From Chara braunii (lineage: Eukaryota; Streptophyta; Charophyceae; Charales; Characeae): a DNA stretch of 37,529 bases. The notes beneath the pieces are model-generated. The model did not search any database and was not told the origin of the DNA. It worked only from the letters and a program-made list of their open reading frames with translations. Location: the NCBI GenBank assembly GCA_003427395.1, contig BFEA01000242.1, forward strand, positions 782,997 to 820,525, given 5' to 3'. Positions 10,297-19,694 of the stretch are shown here, piece after piece. Each line of letters begins with the position of its first letter. Positions within the stretch are counted from its first letter, which is position 1. Both the position numbers and the translations under genes were made by a program.

Positions 10297-10601
10297 ACTC
10301 GGATATAATAAATATCACTTTTATTGCCTTCGTTACTGTCATAATTTTTATTGTTGTCACTTCCTTATTTGTGACAATACAAGTCGATCATTGGCAGGTG
10401 GTGGATCTAACCATGGATCAACATGGTTGTACATTGTGGTGATGAGTGCCCCGCTTTAGGGTCCATAGGTGCGGACACTCCATCGTTGGATGCACTGAGG
10501 TTTGTCCCCCATCCATCCACCCCATCCCCAACCTCGATTGACATCCAGAGTTATGCGGATGCCACGAACACAATCGCACCCGGAGTATCCTCCGAACCTG
10601 T

Positions 10602-10930
10602 TGTCCAGCGCACCAGTCCGGCACCGCACAAGCGGGGCGGGACCCTCCCGACCGCATCACGCAGGAGTTGGTCTGATCCTCGTCGCAATGCACATGAAGT
10701 TTCCACAAGCCGCTCCGGCCGAGTGCGTCAGCCATACCTCTCGTGAGCCCCTACGACAAGAAAGCGTTTACGCGAGGCATGACTTATCTGCACCTTACGG
10801 TGATTGTCACCTTCCTTAAGTGGGTGTATCCCTGTCGAGCTACCAGTCCACAGTATGGAAGCTAATTAGCTGCAATCGCAGAGGTGGACCAGCCGAGGGC
10901 GTTTCTCGTTCGCTATTGCATAACTTTATC
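10602..10930 (+). repeat. 5' module of large element (copy A)
   Basis: Shared by copies A, B, C and D. Landmarks are a short GC hairpin near the start (here CCGC-ACAA-GCGG), TCACGCAGGA, CCCCTACGACA, TGTCACC, GGGTGTATCCC, CAATCGCAGAGGTGG and CCGAGGGCGTTTCTCGTTCG. In A the frame 10423-10746 ends Ser-Arg-Ser-Gly-Arg-Val-Arg-Gln-Pro, and D has a similar Ser-Arg-Val-Arg-Gln stretch. Indels between copies break any common frame downstream, so I treat it as non-coding, with a polyprotein C-terminus as a weak alternative. Confidence 0.7.
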
Positions 10931-11051
10931 GGACCCGCACGCGAACCAACGCCTTGGGGGCTTGAGGTCCCATTCGTGACCCATCGTCGGTCGACTAGGA
11001 CGCTTCCCACACACCACGCGCACACCACTCTAAAGATATAAAAATTAAAAC

Positions 11052-11074
11052 GCACACACACACACACACACACA
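11052..11074. repeat. (CA)n microsatellite
   Basis: A CA run inside copy A, absent from the matching position of copies B and D. Confidence 0.9.
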
Positions 11075-11274
11075 AAACGACACAAACAAAACAACGCACA
11101 CAATCCTAGTACCTTCAGTAGTCATTCCTTAACTCTCGGATGCGGAAATCCGATATGCGACGCGCGAGAGACTTAGTATAAAACCGCGCGGATGCAGGGC
11201 TTTCCCATATCGACTAGAAATGTATGAATATGCAAGCAGTCGCAATGATGGCGTACTATGTAGTGCCCATAATC

Positions 11275-11386
11275 AAGCGGTCCCTCGGTGGGTTCGAGTA
11301 CCGCTTATGATACTCAAGTGTCAAACTCTAAGTATTGTGAGGATCTACATCTTCACGATATTGCACGGCTGAAGCAACAGCCGTGC
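11275..11386 (+). other. Pair of stable hairpins in copy A middle segment
   Basis: Hairpin 1 has arms AAGCGGT (11275-11281) and ACCGCTT (11300-11306), with an inner CTCG/CGAG match. Hairpin 2 has perfect 9-bp arms GCACGGCTG (11363-11371) and CAGCCGTGC (11378-11386) around AAGCAA. The corresponding place in copy B holds a hairpin with unrelated arms, ACAATCGC and GCGATTGT (29508-29527). Confidence 0.75.
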
Positions 11387-12079
11387 GGCCTCCGTGACAC
11401 CTCCGACCTTTAGGCTAAGTGTCCCGGTGGGCAAGGCAAATAGGCTCTGCGAGGGGGGTGATCCCTTCCATGCAGAACCTAAGACCTGGGATGTTCTGGA
11501 GAAGGAACTCGAATCCAGACCCATGACCAACGTCCGACTACGAAATCTTTAAAAAGCAACCAATCAGTAATGGGAGAGAATTCCCCTTCCTTTCTCAGCC
11601 TTGACCTCAATTTAACCCTTAAACGTGGGTCAGTTAGGCCACGCGAACCACCCAAACATAGGTATGTACATGTACATATATAAAAGGGGAATAAGTATAT
11701 GACGATCACTTCTCACAATCACAATGAGACTCCTCACAACCATATATACGTATGTGGTCGTAGGAAGTCAAATCCAAAGTCCGAACCAGTGAACATACCT
11801 GCAATCACATCAAAAAGTCAACCAAAAGTCCACACACTACACGGAGTCAACTTCAATCGTTCTCTATACTCATACCCCTTGCTTTAGCCATACAAGTCGC
11901 AACCTTTGTCCAACCTTCCATAATGAAATACTCAGTACCTTTGTCAAATGACCATTCAATAAAAGTCCGGGTGAAAACCTTAATAAAACAATAAAAATCA
12001 CCATGGCTAAAGCCTTTTAGGTTGAGAATTGAGGATGAATTCGAGTTGAGTCGTAAACCGACAAATCGGCAACCGACCT

Positions 12080-12094
12080 GTTATCAATGATAAC
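12080..12094 (+). other. Linker hairpin GTTATC...GATAAC (copy A)
   Basis: GTTATC-AAT-GATAAC, flanked by CGAGTTGAGTCGTAAACCG upstream and AGAAGATGACC downstream. Copy B has GTTATC-TTTT-GATAAC (28907-28922) and copy C has GTTAT-AAAAA-ATAAC (33380-33394). The arms are kept while the loop differs. Confidence 0.8.
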
Positions 12095-12384
12095 AGAAGA
12101 TGACCCTCGTGAGATCAAACTGATTTTATCCCAGATCGTGAATGAAATGATCAAGAGGACCTGTAACACAAGACAGACCAATACCCAAGCTAAACTCATA
12201 AGTGTATGGAGAATAACGCTCCGTAGCACATTCTCACCTAAGGTCCTCCTACAAGCTAAGCCTAGGCCTACCTCTAAGTCAGTACCCAACGCAAGGTAGA
12301 CCTATGGCAGAATCTCCCCTATTCAGGGTGGATTGTCAGAATTGACAGCTGTCATAATATAATCTAACTCCTTTAAACTAAGAA

Positions 12385-12960
12385 AATTTTGGCAGCGCTT
12401 CTCATAGGAAAAGTGTCTTCTCAAAATTTATACTAGCCCGAATATGAAAACATAAAAAAATTTTAACTCTTGAAAGTCAAATTTTGTCTAAGTCCCTTAA
12501 TTAGTAAAAAATTAGGCAACATTCCCTTTAGAAAAGGAGACTTCCCAGAGTTATACTAAGTCTAATTTGAACTTAAAAAACAAACTCGAGTTCAACTAAG
12601 ACAAAATTTAGCTAACTCCTTAAATTTGTAAAAATTTCGGCAGCATTCCCTTTAAAAAACTGTTAATCCAAGATTTATACAAGTTAAGTTCAGAATCTTA
12701 AAGTGATTTTTGACTTCTCAATGTCGAATTTTTTTTAACTACTTGAATTAGCAAAAATTTTGGCAACACTCCTTTTAGAAAATGAGACTTTTCATATTTC
12801 TACTAAGCCATATATAAAATTGAGACAAGTTGGACTTCGAAAGGTCAAAATCGAACAAACTCCTTGAATTTGCAGAAATTTCGGCAGCGCTTCCCGTAGA
12901 GAAAGTAACTTACCAAGATTTATACAAAGCCAAGTATAAGAAATGATCCCAGAAAATGCA
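12385..12960 (+). repeat. Array of five ~123-bp AT-rich units (copy A)
   Basis: Each unit carries AAAATTTYGGCARC followed by TTCCC-like, TAGAAAA, CTTCC and TTTATACTAAGCC words. The GGCARC motif falls at 12391, 12515, 12639, 12762 and 12883, so spacing is 121-124 bp. Between motifs the sequence is AT-rich and variable. The same array is inverted in copy B (28148-28700) and present in copy C (33707-34600). Confidence 0.9.
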
Positions 12961-13221
12961 GGAATTGACCTAACTAAAAAAAGTTAGCTAAGAAAATGCA
13001 GGAATTGAAACTAACTCCTAGAGCTATAGAATGTGGCGAGCAACTAAAGCAACTACCTATCAAATTGAATATCAGACTAAGTAATAATCTCACTCAGCCA
13101 CATGCAAGACCAAACCACAAGGAGTAAGTACTCTCACCATCCCTAAGTCAAAATCATTATAGATAGTTCATGAATCTTTCAGAAGATTTAACCCTTATAC
13201 CCAGCTTACATATGACGTCGT

Positions 13222-13956
13222 GCTAGACCATTCAGCTTAGAAACAATGTCTAGCCTTCCTTTTGGATATACACGAACAGGTTGCACAACTATGACTAGAC
13301 TATTCAGCTTAGAAACAATGTCTAGTCGCCCTGAATTGTTTAATATTCAAAATTTAATAGTTTTTTGACTTTGTTCTATAAAGGAAATGAAAATATGGAA
13401 GGGGATCGAGCCATTCAGCTTAGAAACAATGCTCAGCTCGCCTATATTATTTCCAATTATACTTAGTACTTTCCTTTCTCTTCTTAAAGATATGGTTTAT
13501 TGTTGGACCATTCAGCTTAGAAACGATGTCCAACTGTCAGTTCACATGCAAGTATAGATAAAGTATTTCCTGTTTATAATCATTTTATACTTATGTGCGT
13601 GGTTTTCAGCCTAAACCATTCATCTTAGAAATAATGCTTAGCCTTATACCAGAAATCCTCCCTCGAAAATAAAACAAAAGACTAAACCATTCATTTTAGA
13701 AACAATGTTCATCCTATCCTCAAATCATTCAAAACAGCAAGTTGGATTATTTATTTCAACTTCAGTCAAAAACCCCAAAAGAAACAGACAGACCAAGCCA
13801 TTCACTTCGAAACAATGCTTGGTCTCAGAGATCAGTTAGACAAACCCTCAGAAATAAACACAGCAACCAGACCATTCAACTTAGAAACAATGCGTGGTCC
13901 TTCCGAAAACAGTCAAATAAACATAGCCCTGGGCCATTCAACTTAAAAACAGTGCC
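13222..13956 (+). repeat. Hairpin array with conserved loop and variable stems (copy A)
   Basis: Nine cassettes share the core CATTCAGCTTAGAAACAATG or a close variant; CATT and AATG can pair and enclose a loop of 11-12 nt. Flanks differ between cassettes but pair with each other across a one-base C bulge: GCTAGA/TCTAGC (13222-13254), GACTAGA/TCTAGTC (13293-13327), GAG/CTC (about 13409-13433), GTTGGA/TCCAAC (13502-13534), CTAA/TTAG (13611-13641), AGACCAAG/CTTGGTCT (13790-13825), ACCA/TGGT (13866-13898) and CTGG/CCAG (about 13929-13948). The cassette near 13682-13715 has no clear outer stem. Spacers are variable and about 40-80 bp long. Stem changes that keep pairing imply structural constraint or a structure-based copying process. 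Confidence 0.9.
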
Positions 13957-14189
13957 AGTTCTTGGTTGACCCGGTCAAACGCATGCAAACTGTCTTCCTC
14001 CCACCTTCCCCCAATTCATCCTTTAGTCTGCTTTCAGTCAAAATAAAAAAGAAACTTAGGCTTTGCATACACATTCTTTCCATTTAATCTGATAAAATCT
14101 TAAAAGAAAGCAAAATCATAGAGGAACACATGCATACAACAGTCAACTGAAAGGAGATAGTCAAACAAGGGTATAGTGGGTTCATACAG

Positions 14190-14490
14190 ATAGAGAACGA
14201 TATACCTGTCAATTCCCTGCCTTTTGAACCTCGCCTAGGTTTCGGCAGAGCTCCCGCAATCGGTAGGCAGACTCCCCACAGAGTCTTGCTGTGGTCCTAC
14301 GGGTTGCAATCCTGCCTGCCGCCTTCCCCTCAGAACCAATAGACCAGACTTAGAGTCAGAAGGGAAGAAGAAAAAACTTTAAGACTCTCAGATCCATGAG
14401 AGGTGGCACGAGAGGGCCTTCGTTCCTTCACTCGCCGGAGGGCCCTACAATGGCAGCCAAAATACGCAGCAACTTGGTCAAACTGAAGCC
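14190..14490 (+). repeat. 3' module of large element (copy A)
   Basis: Landmarks shared with B and C are GATATACCTGTC, ATTCCCTGCC, AGGTTTCGGCAGAGCTCCCG, CAATCGGTAGGC, GTCTTGCTGTGGTCCTACGG, GTTGCAATCC, AAGACTCTCAGATC and CAATGGCAGCC. It is non-coding. Homology fades after about 14490. Confidence 0.75.
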
Positions 14491-14499
14491 ATACTGCTG

Positions 14500-16130
14500 A
14501 TCGTTGACCTCCCGATGACCCCCCTAAATCGCAGCAAAGTCACTCTCGCTGAGCTCGCAACTCCTAAGTGCATTGGCCATAGGCAAGTCTGCCTTCCGCG
14601 GATGGCCTTCTGCTACACAGGTTGGTAGGACAAAAGGCGTACTGGCCAGTGGGCTGTCCTGAAGTCCCTGCAACTTGCTTCCTCTAGTTCGCTTATAACG
14701 GCGTACCAACCAGCAAGGAAGCTCCTAGACCCCGCAATTCGTCCGCTGCCACAGCGAGTAGCGTTTTGGCCACACCGGTGATTCTTCAGGTCTACTGCTC
14801 TGCCCCTTCGCTCTTTCACCTCAACAGGATGAGCACAGCCTCGGCTAATAGACAGTCTTCAACTCAGGCCAAACAGGGTTAATGGCACATCACACCACAT
14901 GTGAGTCTCTGATCTCTGCAGCTGCTCTTAGCTGTTTCGATCGTTTTGGCTGAGCAAGATCGGACTGAATCTTTCGCTAGAACGGGGAGTTATGCAACTA
15001 GATGTTGCTCCTCCCTGGTCCTCTTACTAGCAGCCCGCACAGTTTGGCACCGTGGCTTTGGCATTCGGTTCACCCTGCAATAGTTGCTAAAAGCCGCTCG
15101 CGCGTGATTGGTTGAGAACTGCCCGCCCTCGCTCGATTGGCTGCGGACAACCCCCCTTCTCTCTCTCTCAATGTGCGATTCTCCGCTGCTGGCCTCACAC
15201 TCGCATCATCGTTAAGACGAGAAAAATTGGAAAGAATCTCCTACCAAAATCCGGGTAGGCTCCCCCCTCAGCGTTCTCCCTCTTTCATGCAGCTCCTGCA
15301 CACCGCACCGTAGTATTGCAACTCAATACCTCACATTGTCATCGAGATCGCGATGTCCCCAAACCCTTGGTTCGGAGTTCTGCCTTGCCCGTGTTCGCTT
15401 GCGAACGGGTGAGCTTCACTTTTGTCGCTCCGTCCGTATATCGGCGTTGACTTATTTTGTCGGTAAGTGCCCGCTGTCCCTCCCCTTCTCGACATAGCAC
15501 AAACCTATACTTCCTAATAATAAGATCTACTTATTGACCTTTGATTTTGAGCATACCATCGTTTTCGCCCAGCTTGATAACCCCGGAGTCGTATCCTCAC
15601 TCACCCAGTCCCGCTAACGGGCGAGTTTTATAGCTTTTCTTGCCCCGCTATCTCAATTTTCTCTAATAACCTCGCGCATGCCTTTTCTTCACTGACTTCT
15701 ACTCCACTAACATTCGACCAAAACTAATCTCGTATATGAATTTGCCAGACACAAAAATCCCTAGTTGACTCTTCCCCACCCACTTGCTTCGCCATGGCTC
15801 GCTCCTTCCCTGCATGCACCCGATGTAGCTCCTCGTCCAGGCTCACTTTCTTCGTTCGCCTCTTCTTGAATGTATCTGGCGCAAAATCGCACCAAATTTG
15901 GTCCTCTCTTTCCTTACTACACATTCCCCGCCTTTTTCCTTTCCTCACTCCATCTTCGTAGCCTACCCTCCTGTCTCCTCATCGTCTTCGCACTTCCTTG
16001 TTGACATCACACCGCTGGTCGCCTTCGTCTTCTTTTCAGTCCTTACCTCTCCAATTAGCATTGCGCGTCCTACTCGGAGTTTGATCCAAAAGTGTCATCA
16101 AAGGGAATACGAGAAAACAGGATGGGCACC
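14500..16130. other. Moderate-GC DNA, no gene recognised
   Basis: GC content is higher than in the flanks, but frames are short (up to about 91 codons), lack recognisable domains and overlap on both strands. Spliced exons cannot be excluded by eye. Confidence 0.4.
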
Positions 16131-16131
16131 G

Positions 16132-16216
16132 TTGACCCTTGATTTATATGGGCCCTTGCACAGGCCAAAGTAATCTTCTCTGTATCGTTCCAATTTTAAC
16201 GGATGTCCTGAAGGAC
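16132..16216 (-). pseudogene. U6: U6 snRNA pseudogene
   Basis: The minus strand reads GTCCTTCAGGAC (the 5' stem-loop), ATCC, then GTTAAAATTGGAACGATAC, then AGAGAAGATTA. It goes on to TTTGGCC and TGTGCAAGG before similarity fades. The ACAGAGA box that pairs with the 5' splice site is intact. The following catalytic AGC triad (normally ATTAGCATGG) is altered to ATTACTTTGG, so a working U6 is unlikely. The 5' end GGACATCC is of the plant type. No TATA or upstream element is evident on the 5' side, and no clear terminal T run follows. It is probably a retroposed or degenerate copy. Confidence 0.85.
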
Positions 16217-16398
16217 ACGAACAGGGTCAAAATCCGCGGCAGCCACCAGGGGCTTAAGCGGCCCCCGGATTCGGACTCAAGCTTGCACTGCTACAATTTG
16301 TGGTCCTGCCATTGGGCTTGGCCGATCAGTACTGATATTGGCGGTTGTCGCCAGCCTCTCACTACCATCTTTCGGACTTTTCGCACTCAGGCACAACT

Positions 16399-16896
16399 TC
16401 ACCCTTCTTGGTTTTCAGTGAACAGACCCACACTCAAATAATAGTTGCGGGTCAAAGGCACGCGCTTGTTGCATACTTGTAGCGTAGCTCCAGGTAGAGC
16501 GGACCTCGACACAGGTCTTCGACGGTAATAACAGATACTCACATGAAGGCTTTGAAGCCCGAAGTGGACACAGGTTCCACATACATGTGGTTTCCTCCAT
16601 TGCGCCCGAGACTGATCCGCCCAGACACAGTTCGCCACCTCTCGGGTCCCAACTTGAACGGGTACGCTCACACACAAACTTCTCACATTCGCATGCAAGT
16701 TGTACTCCTCGGCCTGCGTTCCAAGACGGTTAAGGCGCAAGAATCTTGCCAGCATCCTGAACACGCAGATTCCGAACGGTCCCGTCAAAAGGGGCGTGTA
16801 CTTAAGGCCCTCGACCCCCGTGACGACCGCTAAATCCGGCGTTGCGTCCAAGTTAGCGGAGCGCCAGAGCAAAGATAAAGAATAAATAATAAACAT
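16399..16896 (-). CDS. Hypothetical open frame of 165 codons, uncertain
   Basis: This is the longest frame here not made of simple repeats. The protein contains His-Val-Cys-Gly-Thr-Cys-Val-His but no family I recognise. The opposite strand is also open (16658-16888, ending in a Lys/Glu-rich tail, and 16543-16833 with Asp-Thr-Gly-Ser-Thr). Third codon positions are GC-rich in these frames, which could mean a decayed exon on either strand. The two strands share the same third position, so composition cannot decide direction. I assign no function. Confidence 0.15.
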   Translation of the reverse strand: MFIIYSLSLLWRSANLDATPDLAVVTGVEGLKYTPLLTGPFGICVFRMLARFLRLNRLGTQAEEYNLHANVRSLCVSVPVQVGTREVANCVWADQSRAQWRKPHVCGTCVHFGLQSLHVSICYYRRRPVSRSALPGATLQVCNKRVPLTRNYYLSVGLFTENQEG

Positions 16897-16921
16897 ATTT
16901 AGAAACTTTTAACCGTCAGAA

Positions 16922-17170
16922 CACGCCGAGCGAGGAAGAAGAAAACATTAGCACCGCTCTGTCGCCGTCGATGGAGAAACCAAGAGGGATAGCCCCGTCG
17001 AGCCCTCAAACCCTCGGTCCCTTTGCGCTACTCTGATATCCCCATGTCGTCGCCGCTTGACCTCGATCCTTGAATCTCCTCGATGAAAATCCAACACCGA
17101 AACCGAAAGTGCTAGGCCCGAAGCTGTGTCTAGCTTTGACGGAAACCTAAATAAACAAGTATTGCACATA
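16922..17170 (+). other. Possible coding remnant, frame broken
   Basis: A short plus-strand frame starting at about 16925 encodes Thr-Pro-Ser followed by a run of Glu and then a Ser/Pro-rich stretch; it stops at about 17035. Other plausible peptide stretches continue in different frames to about 17150. It may be a frameshifted exon remnant next to the 16399-16896 frame, or chance. Confidence 0.15.
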
Positions 17171-17387
17171 TCCTAACTTAATCAGAAATAAAAATCTGGT
17201 CGGCGATCACGTCGACCTTCCAATTATCAATAATAAAAACATCACGCACGCCTCAAGCTTGCGCGCCCACCCACTCTCTGCTTCAGTCAATCACCCAGTC
17301 AATGTAAACCAAGACTACAGAAGTACCTCGCGCGGTATGCTTAAACTTTAAACCAAGCTTAGTTTTTGTCGTTTGCAAAAATCCAGG

Positions 17388-17510
17388 GCGGATACCCTTG
17401 TAAGGGTATTTGCACCGACACCGTGGACAATATGAATAGAGCAGTTCCTAAACATGGCACTTGGTGTTCGACGATGCTCTGTTACTGACATCATCCACCA
17501 TCCTTTGTAA

Positions 17511-17591
<81 letters not shown>

Positions 17592-18090
17592 CCGCTAACA
17601 CGAAGGTCGGCAACACTACCACGTCCCATACTACGATGGCATACGAGGGGCCACCAACCCTCTCCCTGTCTCTTTTTGTCTCCTTGTTACAATGGCAAAA
17701 ACTATTGGGCGTGCGGTGATGGAACGCATAATCGTCGACACATGGTCCGCTTTGAATTACCTTTTTATACGAAAACATTATAAAGATGATACCCATAGTC
17801 GAGAGCCATAGAAGTCGACGTCATCACATGCATCTTCACATACATGAGTTGCAAGAACGATGAGTGATAGTGGAGGGGTGTGCCGGTGATTGGATAGTCG
17901 ACGGGGGAGAGAGATTCTTTAGGGAGGCGTGGGGTTAGAGGGGGAGTGCAATAGGTGCATTGGGGGGAACGAGGGTGGTGAGGGGGGTTAGTGTGTGCCA
18001 ACTATGGATTGGTTGTAACCTCCCACAAATAAACACCCTCCCATAAGAAGAAATCGGTGCCAGTGAGAATACCCTTACAAGGGTTTTCAC
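17388..18090. mobile_element. Possible element bounded by inverted ACCCTTGTAAGGGT hairpins
   Basis: The left end (17388-17413) is a 26-nt hairpin centred on ACCCTTGTAAGGGT and followed by ACCGACACCG. The right end (18063-18090) is the same motif inverted, followed on the minus strand by ACTGGCACCG. Both face inward, as terminal inverted repeats would. The interior contains the CT microsatellite. No target duplication was found, so mobility is unproven. A third copy of the hairpin is at 25117-25142. Confidence 0.45.
17514..17590. repeat. (CT)n microsatellite
   Basis: About 77 bp of uninterrupted CT. The GA-strand frames crossing it are Arg-Glu repeats and not genes. Confidence 0.97.
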
Positions 18091-18099
18091 CGCAGTTAT

Positions 18100-18915
18100 T
18101 GCAAGTGTTAGAAAGTAAAATTGGTTCAAAAGTTGGGTGTGTCGCGCCTCGGCCAATTTTTTTTGTTATTATGACCAACTGAGTGATCAAGGGCAAAATA
18201 GGGAGTGTGTGGGCGTGTTGTTTCGAGACGCGCATGATTTTTATTGTTGATATTATAGAGTCGGCGCAACTGCTGGTCAACTTCTTACCTTTGGTTGACT
18301 TAGGACTTAACGATTGTTATTCCGGTCATTACGTTGGCGGATTCAAGTTTTGTTATGACTGACGTCAAACTTTAATTGTCAGGGCCACGGGTTGAGGTGG
18401 CTTATTTTTGTTCTTGTTTTGAAAGGATTTTGGGGTTTGTATAGTACATAGTATAGTAAGGTCGGCATGACAGGTGGTAAGTGCGGTGTCCATGAGCAGA
18501 GTCTGACCCTTCGTACAACAAGCGTGGGGAGGTGGCGACTATAAAAGTTTAACCGGTAGGCTAAGGTTTAGCCTTGGTGTGCTTCGATGGGCCCACACAC
18601 CGCGCGACACTAGTTTATATAGGTGCGTGCTAGTGCTTATCCCGGCCTTGGGCTTAGCACTATTGGGTATAGCAACAGATTTTCACCCTGCAGATATGGG
18701 GATTGAAGCCAGCTACCAGCACCGATGGAGTGATGGAGCAGCGAAGGGAACCAAGGGGTTTAGGGTCCGCTAGGACTATCCTGCTTAGTTTTATTGTCAA
18801 TCCCGAAAATGGGTTCGATCGGTGGGATAGAGGGAGTGCCAAAGGTTCCTCCCCTCCCTTTTCTTATGACTTAAAAAATATATATATTGTTTTGTCCCTT
18901 TTTTTTGGTACAAAT
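18100..18915. other. Moderate-GC DNA, no gene seen
   Basis: No convincing frame, RNA gene or repeat was identified. Confidence 0.45.
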
Positions 18916-18921
18916 CTCTCC

Positions 18922-19215
18922 TTGTTCTAGCGGAAGATCAATCCTAATTTCTTCATCCGGTTAACGTGAGTAGCCTCGCTCTATCTTTCTGTACGCATGG
19001 CTCGGAAGCAATGCATATTTTCATGTTCTAATGATAGATTCATCCCGATTTTAATTATCCTATCTATGGAAGTAGCCTCTCTCTGTCTCTTTCGCGTAGG
19101 GTGACATCTGCATCTGACAGCTCCCCAGTCCATACTCACACCAAGACGCATTTTCAATGTATCTGTTTGTCGCATTGTATCTTCCTATGTTCTAACGGAA
19201 AATTCATTTTCATTT
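18922..19215 (+). repeat. Three diverged tandem units
   Basis: The phrase TGTTCTARYGGAAGATTCAT (degenerate) occurs at about 18923, 19025 and 19190. Each of the first two is followed by GTAGCCTCKCTCT and a CTTTCTGTACGC-like stretch. Unit lengths are about 102 and 165 bp, so the units have drifted. Confidence 0.5.
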
Positions 19216-19229
19216 GAAGATAGCGTAGC

Positions 19230-19694
19230 ATGCTGTTGTTACTCGCATTGATCGGATTCGCAATACGACTCATTGTAATCATAATCCCCATACTGTTCTT
19301 CACAGCTGTCATCACCGCTCCTGCTAGGGTTCGTAGCCTTCGTTGTGGTGGTGACATGTCAGTAACGGGTCATATGAGTGTGGGAAGACGAGCGGGAAGA
19401 AAACGAGGAGGTTGGCCAAGGAAAGCGGGAAGAGGGGAATTTGACGTCGGAGGAGGAGGGACCATCGGAATCCAGACGGTGGGTTTGGCCATATGCATGA
19501 GGGTAGCGAGGTACGTACCTAACCAGCTTCCTACAGAAGGTTCATTTATATTTTTGCACACCCTGAAGAGTGACGGGGCACTCGTGCTCCTGGTGGTTAG
19601 TGGTCGTGCAACTGCTACTTTCCTCCCGCAAGGATATCAACAGGCTCCGAGGTACTGCCTTGACCTCTTCGTATGTGTGGAGTCGAGATCTTGA
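19230..19694 (+). CDS. Hypothetical open frame of 154 codons, uncertain
   Basis: It starts with a strongly hydrophobic segment (residues 1-31, Leu/Ile-rich) that could act as a signal anchor, then has an Arg/Gly-rich middle (about 50-75). I recognise no domain. It lies between a tandem repeat and an 18S rRNA fragment, which argues for chance. No promoter or splice signal was identified. Confidence 0.15.
   Translation: MLLLLALIGFAIRLIVIIIPILFFTAVITAPARVRSLRCGGDMSVTGHMSVGRRAGRKRGGWPRKAGRGEFDVGGGGTIGIQTVGLAICMRVARYVPNQLPTEGSFIFLHTLKSDGALVLLVVSGRATATFLPQGYQQAPRYCLDLFVCVESRS

Larger units (their letters stand above)
10602..14490 (+). mobile_element. Large unclassified non-coding element, copy A
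   Basis: This is the most complete copy of an element also present at 25260-30239 (copy B, inverted) and 32997-36190 (copy C). Its parts in order are: GC-rich 5' module (10602-10930), a middle segment with strong hairpins (10931-12010), a linker hairpin (12080-12094), five units of about 123 bp (12385-12930), an array of nine short hairpins (13222-13956) and a 3' module (14190-14490). Homology to B and C holds along the whole length, in the same order. No reverse transcriptase, integrase or transposase frame is seen, and no flanking duplication was found. Boundaries are therefore approximate, taken from where B, C and D stop matching. It could be a large retrotransposon derivative or a very long LTR; both are inference. 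Confidence 0.75.

Noticed and set aside
13222-13956. CRISPR-like repeat-spacer array
   Set aside because: The repeats carry variable stems, spacers differ widely in length, the DNA is eukaryotic (18S and U6 relics), no cas-like gene is present, and the array is a module of a dispersed element in three copies.
16080-16170. Integrase-like peptide (Asp-Leu-Tyr-Gly-Pro-Leu)
   Set aside because: The segment overlaps the U6 copy on the other strand and no catalytic core or zinc finger is present.
16564-16593. Asp-Thr-Gly-Ser-Thr motif followed by Trp, as in aspartic proteases
   Set aside because: Only the active-site-like pentapeptide is present; no second motif, flap or other family residue is seen, and the opposite strand is equally open.
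17348-17796. Arg-Glu repeat frames
   Set aside because: They are translations of the (CT)n microsatellite.
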